Assembly: GCF_011046535.1 (NCBI RefSeq)
Contig: NZ_CP049257.1
Location: 3,782,001 to 3,846,000, forward strand
Direction of reading: 5' to 3'
Source of the DNA: Nocardioides anomalus
GTDB lineage: Bacteria > Actinomycetota > Actinomycetes > Propionibacteriales > Nocardioidaceae
Length of the DNA: 64,000 bases
The notes beneath the pieces are model-generated. The model searched no databases and was not told the DNA's origin. It saw only the letters and a list, made by a program, of their open reading frames with translations. The number at the start of each line of letters is the position of its first letter. The stretch's first letter is position 1. Made by a program: the position numbers and the translations under genes. Of the stretch, positions 7,959 to 18,784 are shown in pieces.

Positions 7959-9211
7959 GAGGCTGCGGCCAGCGCGTGCCGGGCGCGGGCGTAGACGTCG
8001 AGGGTGGCCTCGGCGGTGCCCTCCCACGAGAAGCGCTGAGCCTGGCGCACCGCGCCCTCGCGGAGCCGGTCCTGGAAGGCCCGGTCGGCCAGCACGCGCT
8101 GCAGGGCGTCGGCCCACGCGGCGGTGTCGTGGCCGGGCACGAGCAGGCCGCTGTGGCCGTCGCGGACCACGGTGGTGAGTCCGCCCACGGCGGCGGCGAC
8201 CACGGGGGTGCCGCTGGCCTGGGCCTCGGCGGCGACGAGGCCGAAGGACTCGTTGTAGGACGGGACGGCCACGAGCGAGGCGGCGGCGTACCACTGCGCG
8301 AGCTCGGTCTGCGAGACCGGCGGCACGAACCGGACCAGGTCGCCGATGCCGAGGTGGGCGGCCAGGTCGGCCAGGGCCTGGGGCTTGTCCAGGCCGGAGC
8401 CGGAGGGGCCACCGACCACCGGTACGACGAGCCGGGCACGCCTGGCGGGCTCGCGCGCGACGAGCTCGGCCACCGCGCGCAGCAGCACGTCGGGCGCCTT
8501 GAGGGGCTGGATGCGCCCGGCGAACAGCAGCACGTCCGCGTCCCGCGGGAGGCCGAGCGCGGTGCGGGCCTCGGCCTCGGGGACCGGGCGGAACAGGTCC
8601 AGGTCCACGCCGGGGTGGACGACCGCGACCCGGGCCGGGTCGGCGGCGTACAGCTCGACGAGCTGCTGGGCCTCCTGGGCGGTGTTGGCGATGAGCATGT
8701 CCGCGGCCTCGACGACCTGCTCCTCGCCGATCACGCGCGCGGCCGGCTCGGGGGTGTCGCCCTCGGCCAGCGCGGCGTTCTTGACCTTGGCCATGGTGTG
8801 CATGGAGTGCACCAGCGGGACGCCCCAGCGGTCTCGGGCCAGCGCGCCGACCTGGCCGGAGAGCCAGTAGTGGCTGTGCACCAGGTCGTAGTGGCCGACC
8901 GGCTGGGCGGCCTCGGTGCGCAGCACCTCGCGGGCGAAGACACACAGCTGGGCCGGCAGCTCGTGCTTGGTCAGGCCCTCGAAGGGGCCCGCGTGGATGT
9001 GCCGCACCGTCACGCCGTCGCAGGCCTCGACGACCGGATCCAGCGCGGAGCTGGTGGCGCGGGTGAAGATGTCGACCTCGACCCCGTGGCGGACCAGGCG
9101 TTTGGCGAGCTCGATGACGTAGACGTTCATGCCGCCCGCGTCGCCCGTCCCCGGCTGGTCGAGCGGTGAGGTGTGCAGGCTGACCATGGCCAGCCGGCGG
9201 AGCTCGCCCAT
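7955..9211 (-). CDS. mshA: D-inositol-3-phosphate glycosyltransferase (mycothiol synthesis)
   Basis: This enzyme transfers GlcNAc from UDP-GlcNAc to 1L-myo-inositol-1-phosphate, the first step of mycothiol synthesis, in the cytosol. The 418-residue protein is GT-B (GT4 family): N-terminal [19 protein letters not shown], nucleotide loop [19 protein letters not shown], and the C-terminal E-x7-E motif [21 protein letters not shown]. The ATG at 9211 is chosen because GGAGG lies just upstream. It is translationally coupled to the YbjN gene. Its presence is a strong marker of an actinobacterium. Confidence 0.95.
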   Translation of the reverse strand: MGELRRLAMVSLHTSPLDQPGTGDAGGMNVYVIELAKRLVRHGVEVDIFTRATSSALDPVVEACDGVTVRHIHAGPFEGLTKHELPAQLCVFAREVLRTEAAQPVGHYDLVHSHYWLSGQVGALARDRWGVPLVHSMHTMAKVKNAALAEGDTPEPAARVIGEEQVVEAADMLIANTAQEAQQLVELYAADPARVAVVHPGVDLDLFRPVPEAEARTALGLPRDADVLLFAGRIQPLKAPDVLLRAVAELVAREPARRARLVVPVVGGPSGSGLDKPQALADLAAHLGIGDLVRFVPPVSQTELAQWYAAASLVAVPSYNESFGLVAAEAQASGTPVVAAAVGGLTTVVRDGHSGLLVPGHDTAAWADALQRVLADRAFQDRLREGAVRQAQRFSWEGTAEATLDVYARARHALAAAS

Positions 9212-9244
9212 CACACCTCCTGCACCCTGGGCACCCTGGTCACA

Positions 9245-9274
9245 CACGCCCCCGTGGCGACAACAGGGGGCGTG
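9245..9274 (-). terminator. GC-rich hairpin between the 9.3-kb membrane-protein gene and mshA
   Basis: CACGCCCCC pairs perfectly with GGGGGCGTG around a 12-nt loop. It lies 3' of the minus-strand gene at 9309-9695 and 5' of mshA. No U-tract follows, as is common in high-GC actinobacteria. It could equally be a leader structure of mshA. Confidence 0.45.
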
Positions 9275-9308
9275 GGGTGCTTGTTCCCGGTCCCCGCGGT
9301 ACCCGCGC

Positions 9309-9695
9309 TCAAGCGGCGTGCGACCCCCGGGACCGCGACTCGGACGCCACGGCGGGCCGCCGGCGCCGGCGCAGCAGCCCGGCGAGGCAGTAGCCGGCCA
9401 TCAGCGCGCCCAGGACACCGTCGACCCCGCGGTCGACGTACTCGTGGTGGAGGAACTCCAGCACCGCCCAGGCCAGCGCCACCAGGCAGACCGCGACCAC
9501 CACCCGCAGCGCGGCGAGACCGGAGACCAGGCCGGCGCCGATCCCGAGCAGCGCGATGACGAGGAGGGCGAGGCCGCCGTAGTGCAGGCCGTTGATGAGG
9601 GACTCCGGACCGTCGCCGTCGTCGAGCACGGCCCGCACGACCCAGCACAGGCCGCCCAGGACCCCGGCGACGCGGGTCAGGGAGGTCGGCGTCAT
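9309..9695 (-). CDS. small membrane protein of unknown function
   Basis: This 128-residue protein has four predicted transmembrane helices and a basic, Arg-rich C-terminus ([16 protein letters not shown]) that would face the cytosol. I do not recognise a specific family. The ATG at 9695 is the only start that removes the shadow sequence upstream. It is divergent from the SDR gene (30-bp gap) and upstream of mshA on the same strand, separated by a hairpin. Confidence 0.7.
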   Translation of the reverse strand: MTPTSLTRVAGVLGGLCWVVRAVLDDGDGPESLINGLHYGGLALLVIALLGIGAGLVSGLAALRVVVAVCLVALAWAVLEFLHHEYVDRGVDGVLGALMAGYCLAGLLRRRRRPAVASESRSRGSHAA

Positions 9696-9713
9696 GGCCG
9701 CAGAGTCTGCCAC

Positions 9714-9719
9714 CACAAT
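9714..9719 (+). promoter_or_regulatory. -10-like element of the SDR gene at 9726
   Basis: CACAAT is a 5/6 match to TANNNT-like -10 elements and lies 6 nt before the ATG. There is no Shine-Dalgarno in the gap, consistent with leaderless transcription. Confidence 0.35.
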
Positions 9720-9725
9720 GGGTCC

Positions 9726-10478
9726 ATGAGTCAGCCGTCGGCAGTCGTGACCGGAGCGAGCAGCGGCATCGGGGCGGCGACGGCCCGGCACCTGGCCGCG
9801 GCCGGTTTCCACGTCTTCTGCGCCGCGCGCCGGGCCGACCGGATCGAGGCGCTGGCCGCCGAGATCGGCGGCACGCCCGTCGTCTGCGACGTCACCGACC
9901 CCGCCTCGGTCGAGCAGCTGGCCGCCGCCGTGGGCGACACCCTGCACGTGCTGGTCAACAACGCCGGTGGCGCCTTCGGCTCCACCCCGGTCGCGCAGGC
10001 CGACAGCGACGACTGGCGGCGGATGTACGAGGTGAACGTCATCGGCCTCGTCCAGGTCACCCGCGCCCTGCTCCCGGCCCTCGTCGCCAGCGGCGACGGC
10101 GTGCTGCTCAACGTCGGCTCCACGGCCGGCCGGATCGCCTACGAGGGCGGCGGCGGCTACACCGCGGCCAAGCACGGCACCCAGGTCGTCACCGAGACCC
10201 TGCGACTCGAGCTGTGGGACCAGCCCGTCCGCGTCTGCGAGATCGCCCCGGGCATGGTGAAGACCGACGAGTTCGCGATGGTCCGCTTCGACGGCGACCG
10301 GGGCAAGGCCGAGGCGGTCTACGCCGGCGTGCCCGACCCGCTGACCGCCGACGACATCGCCGACGCCATCACCTGGATGGTCACCCGGCCCTCGCACGTG
10401 AACGTGGACGAGCTCGTCATCCGGCCGCGGCGCCAGGCGGCGCAGCACAAGGTCCACCGCGAGCCGACGCCCGAGTGA
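9726..10478 (+). CDS. short-chain dehydrogenase (classical SDR)
   Basis: This 250-residue NAD(P)-dependent oxidoreductase has the cofactor motif TGASSGIG (about residues 9-16), CAARR at the end of beta-2, the NNAG motif, and the YTAAK catalytic Tyr/Lys pair. It resembles the YdfG/serine 3-dehydrogenase group with dimer-forming C-terminus. Basic residues after beta-2 suggest NADP. Substrate unknown; not obviously part of the catabolic region. Confidence 0.9.
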   Translation: MSQPSAVVTGASSGIGAATARHLAAAGFHVFCAARRADRIEALAAEIGGTPVVCDVTDPASVEQLAAAVGDTLHVLVNNAGGAFGSTPVAQADSDDWRRMYEVNVIGLVQVTRALLPALVASGDGVLLNVGSTAGRIAYEGGGGYTAAKHGTQVVTETLRLELWDQPVRVCEIAPGMVKTDEFAMVRFDGDRGKAEAVYAGVPDPLTADDIADAITWMVTRPSHVNVDELVIRPRRQAAQHKVHREPTPE

Positions 10479-10533
10479 GGGCCCCCGCCCGCCTCACGTC
10501 GAGCATGGGAGAGTGACGCCCGTGGCGAGCTCC

Positions 10534-11229
10534 ATGAAGACGATCGGCCTGGTCGGCGGGATGAGCTGGGAGAGCAGCGCGGCGTACTACCGCGAGCTCA
10601 ACCTCGGCGTGCAGCAGCGCCTGGGCGGGCTGTCCTCGCCCAAGCTGGTGCTCAGCACCGTGGACTTCGCCGAGCTCACCGATCTCGAGGACGCCGAGCG
10701 CTGGGACCAGATCGGCGCCCTGCTGGCCGACGCCGCCCAGGGCGTGGAGCGGGGCGGCGCGGACTTCCTGTTGCTGTGCACCACGACGTTCCACAAGGTC
10801 GCCGACCAGGTCGCGGCCGCCGTGGACATCCCGCTGCTGCACCTGGCCGACGTCGTGGCCTCCGCGTGCCAGGCCGCCGGCGTGCGCAACGTGGCCTTCG
10901 TCGGCACGACCGTGGCCATGTCGGACGGCTTCTTCACCTCGCGGATGGCCGACCACGGCCTGAGCGTCGTCGTGCCCGACGCGAGCGAGCACGAGTGGCT
11001 CAACGCCGCGATCTACGAGGAGCTCGTGCACGGCGTGGTCCTCCCCCGCACCCGGACCCGCGTCGTCGACCTCATCCACCGGATGTGGGACGAGGGCGCC
11101 GAGGGCGTCCTGCTCGGCTGCACCGAGCTCGAGCTGCTCATCAAGCAGGCCGACGTCGACCTGCCGGTCTTCCCGTGCACCACGCTGCACGTCTCGGCCG
11201 CGCTGGACGAGGCGCTGGCCCAGCCCTAG
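10534..11229 (+). CDS. aspartate/glutamate racemase family protein
   Basis: This is a PLP-independent racemase-fold protein of 231 residues. The two catalytic cysteines are in LLLCTTTFHK and LLGCTELELL, and the N-terminus MKTIGLVGGMSWESS is the family signature. That match is why the ATG at 10534 is preferred over GTG codons at 10513 and 10522 in the same frame. It would interconvert D- and L-aspartate or a related acid. The stop overlaps the convergent peptidase stop by 4 bp. Confidence 0.88.
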   Translation: MKTIGLVGGMSWESSAAYYRELNLGVQQRLGGLSSPKLVLSTVDFAELTDLEDAERWDQIGALLADAAQGVERGGADFLLLCTTTFHKVADQVAAAVDIPLLHLADVVASACQAAGVRNVAFVGTTVAMSDGFFTSRMADHGLSVVVPDASEHEWLNAAIYEELVHGVVLPRTRTRVVDLIHRMWDEGAEGVLLGCTELELLIKQADVDLPVFPCTTLHVSAALDEALAQP

Positions 11230-12527
11230 CCCTCGAGCACCAGGCTCGCCACCCGCCGCAGGTCGGCGGTGAGGTGCTGCTCGGGCACCGTGGCGGTGTC
11301 GCCGCAGAGGTCGAAGGCGTAGACGTACATGTCCGGCCTGGGCTCGCCCGCCCGGACCTCGCGCAGATCGATGCGGTCGACGAGCTGGGCCAGCTCGGGC
11401 CCGCGGGTGTCGTCGGCGTCGAGGTCGACCCGGCCGTCGGCGACCAGCCCGGCGAAGCCGCCGGACCGGCGCACGCGCACGGTCCGCTCGCTGCGCTCGG
11501 GTGAGGCGGGCGGCGGCTGGCCGGCCCCGGAGGTCGCGGACTGCGGGGTGACGCCGACGGTGCGCCAGGCCTCCTCGACCGCGTCGGCGTGCTCGCCGGC
11601 GGCCGCCACGGTGGCGGCGGCGAAGCCGGCGAAGTCGGTGCGCGACGACAAGCCGCCGGTGAGCGCGGCGTACCAGATCCGGCCGGCTCCCTCGGCCGAG
11701 GAGCCGCCGACGGCCACCGCGGCCAGCTGGAAGGCCCGGTTGGGGATGCCGGAGTTGATGTGCACGCCGCCGTTGTCGTCGGTGGTCTCGACGTAGTCGT
11801 CCAGGTGCGCCGGCTGCGGGTCCTGCCCCAGCCGCGGGTCGTCGTACGCCGTGCCGGGGTGGGCCATGTCGCGCAGCGCGCGGCCCTGCACGCCGGGCAG
11901 GAACAGCCCGGCGCCGATCAGCCAGTCGCCGGCCACCGCGTCCTGGCCGAGCAGCCGCTGCTTGAGGCAGCTGCCGAAGACGTCGGAGATGGACTCGTTG
12001 AGCGCGCCGGACTGGCCCTCGTAGGCCAGGCCGGCGGTCCTCTCGGTCACCGCGTGGGTGAGCTCGTGGCCGAGCACGTCGACGGCCGCGGTGAAGCGCC
12101 CGAAGACCTCGCCGTCACCGTCGCCGAAGACCAGCTGGGTGCCGTTCCAGAAGGCGTTGTCGTAGTCGCGCTCGTAGTGCACCGTCGCCACCACCGTCGC
12201 GCCGGCGTCGTCGTAGGAGTCGCGGCCGTAGACGTCGGCGTAGAGCGCCAGCGCGCCCGCCACCCCCTCGGCCGCCTCGTCGACGGCCACGTCACCGCTC
12301 GCGGGCTGACCGGGCCGGCGCACCACCCGCCCGGGCAGGGTGGACCCGTGGCCGGCGTCGTGGACCACCCACGACTCGCCCGACGCGGCCGCGGGCACGG
12401 TGAGGGTCCGCTGGAGCCGGACGTCGTCGTCGTGCGCCAGCTGCCGCTCCAGCCACGCCGCCGCCTCGGGTCGGGACTCGGCCAGCCGCTGCAGGAGGTA
12501 CGGCGGGACGATGCACCGCGCGCTCAC
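11226..12527 (-). CDS. protealysin-like M4 neutral metallopeptidase
   Basis: This zinc peptidase is of the thermolysin family. In 433 residues it has a short protealysin-type propeptide with the conserved PPYLLQRLAE near the N-terminus, the zinc motif HELTH (about 154-158), third ligand Glu in GALNESISDVFG, and the C-terminal catalytic His in VHINSGIPNRAF. No signal peptide is seen, as in protealysins. After residue 340 there is an extra domain (ERTVRVRRSGGFAGLVADGR) found in actinobacterial homologues. GTG start overlaps the upstream PPOX gene by 4 bp. Confidence 0.92.
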   Translation of the reverse strand: MSARCIVPPYLLQRLAESRPEAAAWLERQLAHDDDVRLQRTLTVPAAASGESWVVHDAGHGSTLPGRVVRRPGQPASGDVAVDEAAEGVAGALALYADVYGRDSYDDAGATVVATVHYERDYDNAFWNGTQLVFGDGDGEVFGRFTAAVDVLGHELTHAVTERTAGLAYEGQSGALNESISDVFGSCLKQRLLGQDAVAGDWLIGAGLFLPGVQGRALRDMAHPGTAYDDPRLGQDPQPAHLDDYVETTDDNGGVHINSGIPNRAFQLAAVAVGGSSAEGAGRIWYAALTGGLSSRTDFAGFAAATVAAAGEHADAVEEAWRTVGVTPQSATSGAGQPPPASPERSERTVRVRRSGGFAGLVADGRVDLDADDTRGPELAQLVDRIDLREVRAGEPRPDMYVYAFDLCGDTATVPEQHLTADLRRVASLVLEG

Positions 12528-12997
12528 GACTGCGGGACCCGGTCCGGCGGGAAGCCCCCGGTCGCGACCGGCCCCCACCGCTCGGGCGTGATCCGCAGCA
12601 GCGACTTGCCCTGCGCACGCATGGCGGCGCGGTACTCCTCCCAGTCGGGGTGCTCACCGGAGATGCAGCGGAAGTACTCCACCAGGCCGTCCTCCGCCTC
12701 CTGGCTGGGCATGTCGAGGACCTCGGCGGTGCCGTCGACCTGCACCCACGCGTCGTTCCACTCCTCGCCCAGCACCAGCACGCTCGCGTGCGGGTCGCGG
12801 CGCAGGTTGGTGGCCTTGGCGCGGTCGGGGTAGGTGGAGATGACGATCCGCCCCTCGGCGTCCACGCCGCCGGTCACCGGCGAGACCTGCGGGCTGCCGT
12901 CGTGGCGCCGGGTGAGGAGCACCAGGTGGTGGCGGGTCCGCGCGAAGTCGAGCAGCTCGTCGAGGGAGACCCGGGTGTTCGTCGCGATCGAGGGCAT
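12524..12997 (-). CDS. PPOX-class F420/FMN-dependent oxidoreductase
   Basis: This 157-residue split-barrel flavin-binding protein resembles pyridoxamine-5'-phosphate oxidase-like F420-dependent enzymes. Visible features are HHLVLLTRRHDGSPQVSPVT (substrate/cofactor strand), RIVISTYPDRAKATNLRRDP, and a C-terminal RITPERWGP. Its stop overlaps the M4 peptidase start, so the two form an operon. Substrate unknown. Whether FMN, F420 or heme is bound cannot be decided from sequence. Confidence 0.85.
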   Translation of the reverse strand: MPSIATNTRVSLDELLDFARTRHHLVLLTRRHDGSPQVSPVTGGVDAEGRIVISTYPDRAKATNLRRDPHASVLVLGEEWNDAWVQVDGTAEVLDMPSQEAEDGLVEYFRCISGEHPDWEEYRAAMRAQGKSLLRITPERWGPVATGGFPPDRVPQS

Positions 12998-13045
12998 GTC
13001 GCCACGGTAGCCACGACCGCCGACGGGCAGTCGCTGCTCCGCGAC

Positions 13046-13672
13046 TCAGCGCGGGTGCAGCCCCAGCCTGGCCAGCGCCACGGCCTGGTCGAGGGTCGGC
13101 TGGCCGGCGCGACGGCCGGTCACCGCCACGACGAGGGTCTTGCCCGAGCGGGCGACGTACCAGACCTGGTCGAGGTGGTCGGTGACGCTGCCGTCGGCGG
13201 CCAGCGACTGCGAGAGCACGTGGTAGGCCACCGCGCGCTGGCCGGCGGGCAGCCGCCGCGGGAGGCCGATCGGCTTGACCCGGTTGCGGACGGTCCCGGC
13301 GACGTGCGGGCCACGGCAGGCGCGGACGTAGGAGCGCACGGCCAGCACGACCTGGTCGGCGGCGTGCCGGCCGGCGTACTTCTGCACGCCGATGACCGCG
13401 ACCGCGGTGGCGGAGCGCCCGCCGCGGCGCTTGCCGATGTAGTTGGCGCGCTCCCCGCGCACGGCGCTGCCGACCGGCGTCTGGGCCGCGCAGTCGGGGC
13501 CGGGGACGGTGTAGGTCGTGAAGTCGGAGACCTCACGGGTGCCGTGCTGGAGGGCGGGCAGCTCCCGCACGACGGGGCCGAGGGACGGGACGAGGTGGTC
13601 GCGGGCGGCGTGCGACGGGGCCGGGAGGGCCAGGAGGAGCGCAGCGGCGACCAGGTGGGGGACGAGACGCAC
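13046..13672 (-). CDS. secreted protein of unknown function
   Basis: A clear Sec signal peptide (MRLVPHLVAAALLLALPAPSHA, cleavage after AHA/SHA near residue 22) precedes about 185 residues with two cysteines and basic patches (GKRRGGRSATAVAV). The mature part has an alternating beta-like pattern and ends in LVVAVTGRRAGQPTL, but I do not recognise the family. It resembles the small secreted sensor-domain-like proteins of Nocardioides. Single gene; 48 bp upstream of the PPOX start on the same strand. Confidence 0.75.
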   Translation of the reverse strand: MRLVPHLVAAALLLALPAPSHAARDHLVPSLGPVVRELPALQHGTREVSDFTTYTVPGPDCAAQTPVGSAVRGERANYIGKRRGGRSATAVAVIGVQKYAGRHAADQVVLAVRSYVRACRGPHVAGTVRNRVKPIGLPRRLPAGQRAVAYHVLSQSLAADGSVTDHLDQVWYVARSGKTLVVAVTGRRAGQPTLDQAVALARLGLHPR

Positions 13673-13733
13673 GGTGACCAGCCTCGCACTCCCCGGAGGC
13701 GTCGCGGATGAGGGTCGGCTGGGTCCGGACTCC

Positions 13734-13739
13734 TACAGT
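13734..13739 (+). promoter_or_regulatory. -10 element of typA, leaderless type
   Basis: TACAGT matches the TANNNT consensus and ends 8 nt before the chosen GTG start at 13748. No Shine-Dalgarno is present. A start at the TTG inside this element would be implausible. Confidence 0.5.
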
Positions 13740-13747
13740 TGATCCTC

Positions 13748-15637
<1,890 letters not shown>

Positions 15638-15666
15638 CGCTCGCCCCAGCGGGTACCCCCACACGC

Positions 15667-15795
15667 ATGAAGCTGATGCGAGGAGCCGTGGCCATCGGGG
15701 TGGCCAAGAAGGCCTACGACGTGGCCCGCCGCCCGGAGAACCAGGCCCGGATCCGGGCCGCCGTCGACAAGGTCCGCGCCCGCCGGGGTCGCTGA
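15667..15795 (+). CDS. small basic protein of unknown function (42 aa)
   Basis: This short ORF begins MKLMRGAVAIGVAKKAYDVA and ends with a basic tail (ARRGR). It lies 29 bp after typA in the same direction. Codon third-position GC bias fits its neighbours, and the amphipathic Lys/Arg-rich sequence resembles small conserved proteins annotated in Nocardioides. There is no domain; function unknown. No good ribosome-binding site is visible, so it may be read through from typA. Confidence 0.55.
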   Translation: MKLMRGAVAIGVAKKAYDVARRPENQARIRAAVDKVRARRGR

Positions 15796-15812
15796 CCTCG
15801 GGCCGGCACCCC

Positions 15813-16649
15813 TCAGCCGAAGCGCCGGACCGGCAGCCCCGGGACGTCGACCTCGTGGGCCAGCACGGCGCCGGCCCAAGGCTCGGCGGCGCGGTCCTCG
15901 AGGTGGTGCGCGCTGGTCGTGACCAGGAGCGTGCGCAGCGCCGGTCCGCCGAGCGCGACGCTGGTGGGGTAGGTCACCGGCGTGACGACCTCGTCGAGCA
16001 GCGTGCCGTCGGGCGCGTAGCGCCGCAGCGTGCCGCCGCCCCACAGGGCCGTCCAGACGCAGCCCTCGGCGTCGACGGTCAGCCCGTCCGGACGTCCCTC
16101 GCCGTCCCCGGCCGCCATCAGCGTGCCGTCGGGGACGAGGTCCTCCCCGACCAGGCGGAGGCGGTCGATGCGCGCGTGCCCGGTGTCGGTGGCGTAGAGC
16201 ACGCCACCGTCGGGCGAGAACCCCACGCCGTTGGCGGCGACCGCCCCGGTCAGCACCGGGCGCACGGCGCCGTCGGGCGTCACGACGTGCAGCCCGGCCT
16301 CGGGCTCGCCGCGCGTCGACCAGGTGCCCACCCACAGCCGCCCCTGTGCGTCACAGACCCCGTCGTTGAGGCGGGTGTGCGGGTTGTCCGGGTCGATCTC
16401 GCACAGCGGCTCGAGGCGCTCGCCGTCGTCGAGGAACAGCCGGTCGACCTGGGCGACGACGCGCCGGCCGTCCGCGCACGGAAGCGCCAGGCTGACGTCG
16501 TCGGGCAGGCTCCGCGACCGGACCTCCTCCGACGGCCTCCAGGTACGCACGGCGTGGCCGACGATGTCGACCCAGGTGAGCGCACCGGCGTCGGGGTCCC
16601 ACCACGGCCCCTCGCCGAGGAGGTCGCGCGCGGGCGTGACCGCGTGCAC
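15813..16649 (-). CDS. SMP-30/gluconolactonase-family hydrolase
   Basis: This 278-residue six-bladed beta-propeller has the SMP-30 hallmarks LLGEGPWWDPDAGALTWVDI (metal-binding Glu), RLNDGVCDAQGRLWVGTW, ANGVGFSPDGGVLYATDTG and GRPDGLTVDAEGCVWTAL. The family opens sugar or other lactones, using Ca or Zn, in the cytosol. It starts at an ATG/GTG 2 bp from the stop of the broken acyl-CoA dehydrogenase upstream on the same strand, so it may be the last gene of that catabolic operon and hydrolyse a lactone intermediate. Confidence 0.9.
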   Translation of the reverse strand: MHAVTPARDLLGEGPWWDPDAGALTWVDIVGHAVRTWRPSEEVRSRSLPDDVSLALPCADGRRVVAQVDRLFLDDGERLEPLCEIDPDNPHTRLNDGVCDAQGRLWVGTWSTRGEPEAGLHVVTPDGAVRPVLTGAVAANGVGFSPDGGVLYATDTGHARIDRLRLVGEDLVPDGTLMAAGDGEGRPDGLTVDAEGCVWTALWGGGTLRRYAPDGTLLDEVVTPVTYPTSVALGGPALRTLLVTTSAHHLEDRAAEPWAGAVLAHEVDVPGLPVRRFG

Positions 16650-16651
16650 CC

Positions 16652-17819
16652 TCAGCCGCGCTGGTCGAAGCGCCGCCCCAGCAGCTCGGAGACGATGCGC
16701 ACCCGCTGCATGGTCGGCGTACCTCCGGCGATGGCCCAGCCGTGGGCGTCACGGTGCAGGCGCTCGATGCCGTACTCCTCGGAGAACCCGTTGCCGCCGT
16801 GCAGCTGGATCGCGAGCTCGGAGACCCGCTTGCCGGCCTCGTTGGCCGCCCGCTTGGCCATCGAGACCTGCAGGCTGTCGGGAAGCCCGGTGCCGGCCTC
16901 GCGCGCCGCGCGGTACACCAGCAACCGCGCCGCCTCGACCTGCACGACCATGTCGGCCAGGTCGGTCTGCACAGCCTGGAACTCGATGAGGGGCTTGCCG
17001 AACTGCTCGCGGGTGGTGACGTAGTCGATCGTCCGGTCGAGCGCGGCCTGGGCGATGGACAGGCTGACCGTGGCGTTGCCCAGCCGCTCCCACGAGAAGG
17101 CGGTGAACAGCTTGCGGAAGCCGTCGCCCGGCTCGACCAGCAGGTTCTCGGCCGGGACCAGCACGTCCTCGAAGTAGATGTCGCAGGAGGGGGATGCCAC
17201 GGAAGCCCATGAGCTTCTCCGGGACGCCGAACTGCACGCCGTCCATGTCCTTCTCGACGATGACCGCCCCGATGCCCTTGGCCCCGGGCTGGTCGTCCAT
17301 GCGGACGTAGAGCAGGTAGAGCTCGGCGTGACCGGAGTTCGAGATCCAGCGCTTGGCGCCGTTGATGCGGTAGGAGTCGCCCTCGCGGACCGCCTTGGTC
17401 GTCATGTCCGTCGCGGCCGACCCGGCGTCGGGCTCGGAGATCGCGACGGCCATCGAGAGGTCGCCGGAGATGATCGAGGGCAGGTACTTCTCCTTGAGCC
17501 GCTCCGAGCCGTGGTGCGCCACGACGCGCGCCGGGCCGGTGTTGGACTCGAAGACCTGGAACGCCGCCGGACGGCAGACCTTGGCCAGCTCCTCGATGGC
17601 GACCAGGGCGTCGAGGATGGGGGCGGCCGAGCCGCCGTACTCCTCGGGCAGGGCGATGCCGAGCAGCCCCAGCTCGCCCAACCGGCGACGCTCCTCGACG
17701 GGGAACGGGGTGCGGTCCTGGTCCCACTCCAGGGCCCGTGGGGCGTACACCTCCCGCGCGATGCGCGCAGCGGTCTCCTTGACCTGCTGCTGCTCATCGG
17801 TCAGCGCGGCGCTGCTCAT
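16652..17819 (-). pseudogene. acyl-CoA dehydrogenase, frameshifted
   Basis: Two frames together give a complete ~388-residue acyl-CoA dehydrogenase. The N-terminal part starts MSSAALTDEQQQVKE at 17819 (GGAG 7 nt upstream) and reads to GFRGIP. The C-terminal part (SCDIYFEDVLVPAENLL onward) is one base out of frame. The break is in a run of five G (17190-17194 on the plus strand); four G restores GFRGIPSCDIYFEDV, which aligns with GFRGIPSADIHFDGV of the intact paralogue at 40224-41405. Either a recent loss-of-function or a base-calling error. If intact it is an FAD enzyme of acyl-CoA beta-oxidation. Confidence 0.85.
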
Positions 17820-17872
17820 CTGGTGCTCCGATCGATGTCCGACCCTGGAGTCGGGCGGTAATTGATGATCAC

Positions 17873-17888
17873 CATTATGCTCAAATGA
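17873..17888. promoter_or_regulatory. weak copy of the shared catabolic operator (upstream of acyl-CoA dehydrogenase)
   Basis: CATTATG-CT-CAAATGA lies in an AT-rich stretch 54 bp upstream of the broken acyl-CoA dehydrogenase. It matches the shared 16-bp motif at only about half of the informative positions; an overlapping ATTGATG-AT-CACCATT is similar. Listed because position and composition fit the other copies. Confidence 0.25.
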
Positions 17889-17910
17889 GCGAGGTTGGCA
17901 ACCGGGGTCC

Positions 17911-18669
17911 TCAGCCCTGTTCCGCGGTCGACGGAGCACCGACCCCGTTGACGGCCCAGCCCCCGTCCACCGGCAGCACCGTCCCGGTCACGTACGTCGA
18001 CGCGGGCGAGAGCAGGAACGCCACCGCGCCGGCGACGTCGGTCGGCCCGCCGGAGTGGCCCATCGGCACCCGCTCGGCGTACTGCTCGAAGGTCGCGGTG
18101 CCGGTGGCCACGAACTCCCGCGCCATCTCGGTCAGGATCGTCCCGGGTGCGACGGCGTTGACCCGGATGCGCTCGGACCCCCACTCGACGGCCAGGGAGC
18201 GGACCAGCCCGTTCACCCCCGCCTTGGCCGCGCAGTACGCCGCCCGGCCGCCCATCCCCAACGTGGCGTTGACCGAGCTGATCATCACCACGCTGCCGCC
18301 CGCGACCAGGTGCGGTCGAGCCGCCCGCGCGCCGAGGAAGGGCGCGGTGAGGTTGACGGTCAGCAGCTCCTCCCAGTCCGAGCGCGCGTAGTCGGCACTG
18401 GGCCCGGGGCGCGCGAGACCGGCATTGGCCACGAAGCCGTGCAGGCCGTCCCGCTCGTGCGCCTCGAGGCACGCCCGGGCCAGCAGGTCCTCGTCCGCGG
18501 CGTCGCCGACCAGCGCCACGTGGCCGTCGCCCGGCCACGACGCGACCGTATCGTGCACGGTCCCGCTCCGGTCGAGCCCCGTCACGGCGTACCCGACATC
18601 GGCCAGCTGCCGGCCGATCGCCGCTCCGATCCCCCGGGCCGCCCCGGTCACCACCACCGCTCTGCGCAC
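17911..18669 (-). CDS. short-chain dehydrogenase
   Basis: This 252-residue classical SDR has the cofactor motif VTGAARGIG, Asp after beta-2 (TGLDRSG, suggesting NAD preference), NAGLA in place of NNAG, YCAAK catalytic pair and the C-terminal GTVLPVDGGW. GTG 18669 has AGGAGG 6 nt upstream; the GTG at 18672 is also possible. It is closely similar to the SDR at 49765-50538. The gene is divergent from the acyl-CoA dehydrogenase at 18785, with an operator-like site between. Confidence 0.9.
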   Translation of the reverse strand: MRRAVVVTGAARGIGAAIGRQLADVGYAVTGLDRSGTVHDTVASWPGDGHVALVGDAADEDLLARACLEAHERDGLHGFVANAGLARPGPSADYARSDWEELLTVNLTAPFLGARAARPHLVAGGSVVMISSVNATLGMGGRAAYCAAKAGVNGLVRSLAVEWGSERIRVNAVAPGTILTEMAREFVATGTATFEQYAERVPMGHSGGPTDVAGAVAFLLSPASTYVTGTVLPVDGGWAVNGVGAPSTAEQG

Positions 18670-18707
18670 CACGGACCTCCTCGTCGTCTCCACCCGATGT
18701 TGACGAC

Positions 18708-18723
18708 AATCATGCGCATAATT
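18708..18723. promoter_or_regulatory. shared catabolic operator, SDR / acyl-CoA dehydrogenase divergent promoter
   Basis: AATCATG-CG-CATAATT is an almost perfect palindrome (one mismatch from AATCATGCGCATGATT). It sits midway between divergent start codons at 18669 and 18785, in the only AT-rich stretch nearby. It matches the motif found at other promoters of the region. Confidence 0.55.
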
Positions 18724-18784
18724 AGCATCAGTTGGCGACCTCCGAGACCGGCGGTCGAGTCGAGCGACAGACCGGGCGGTCACC

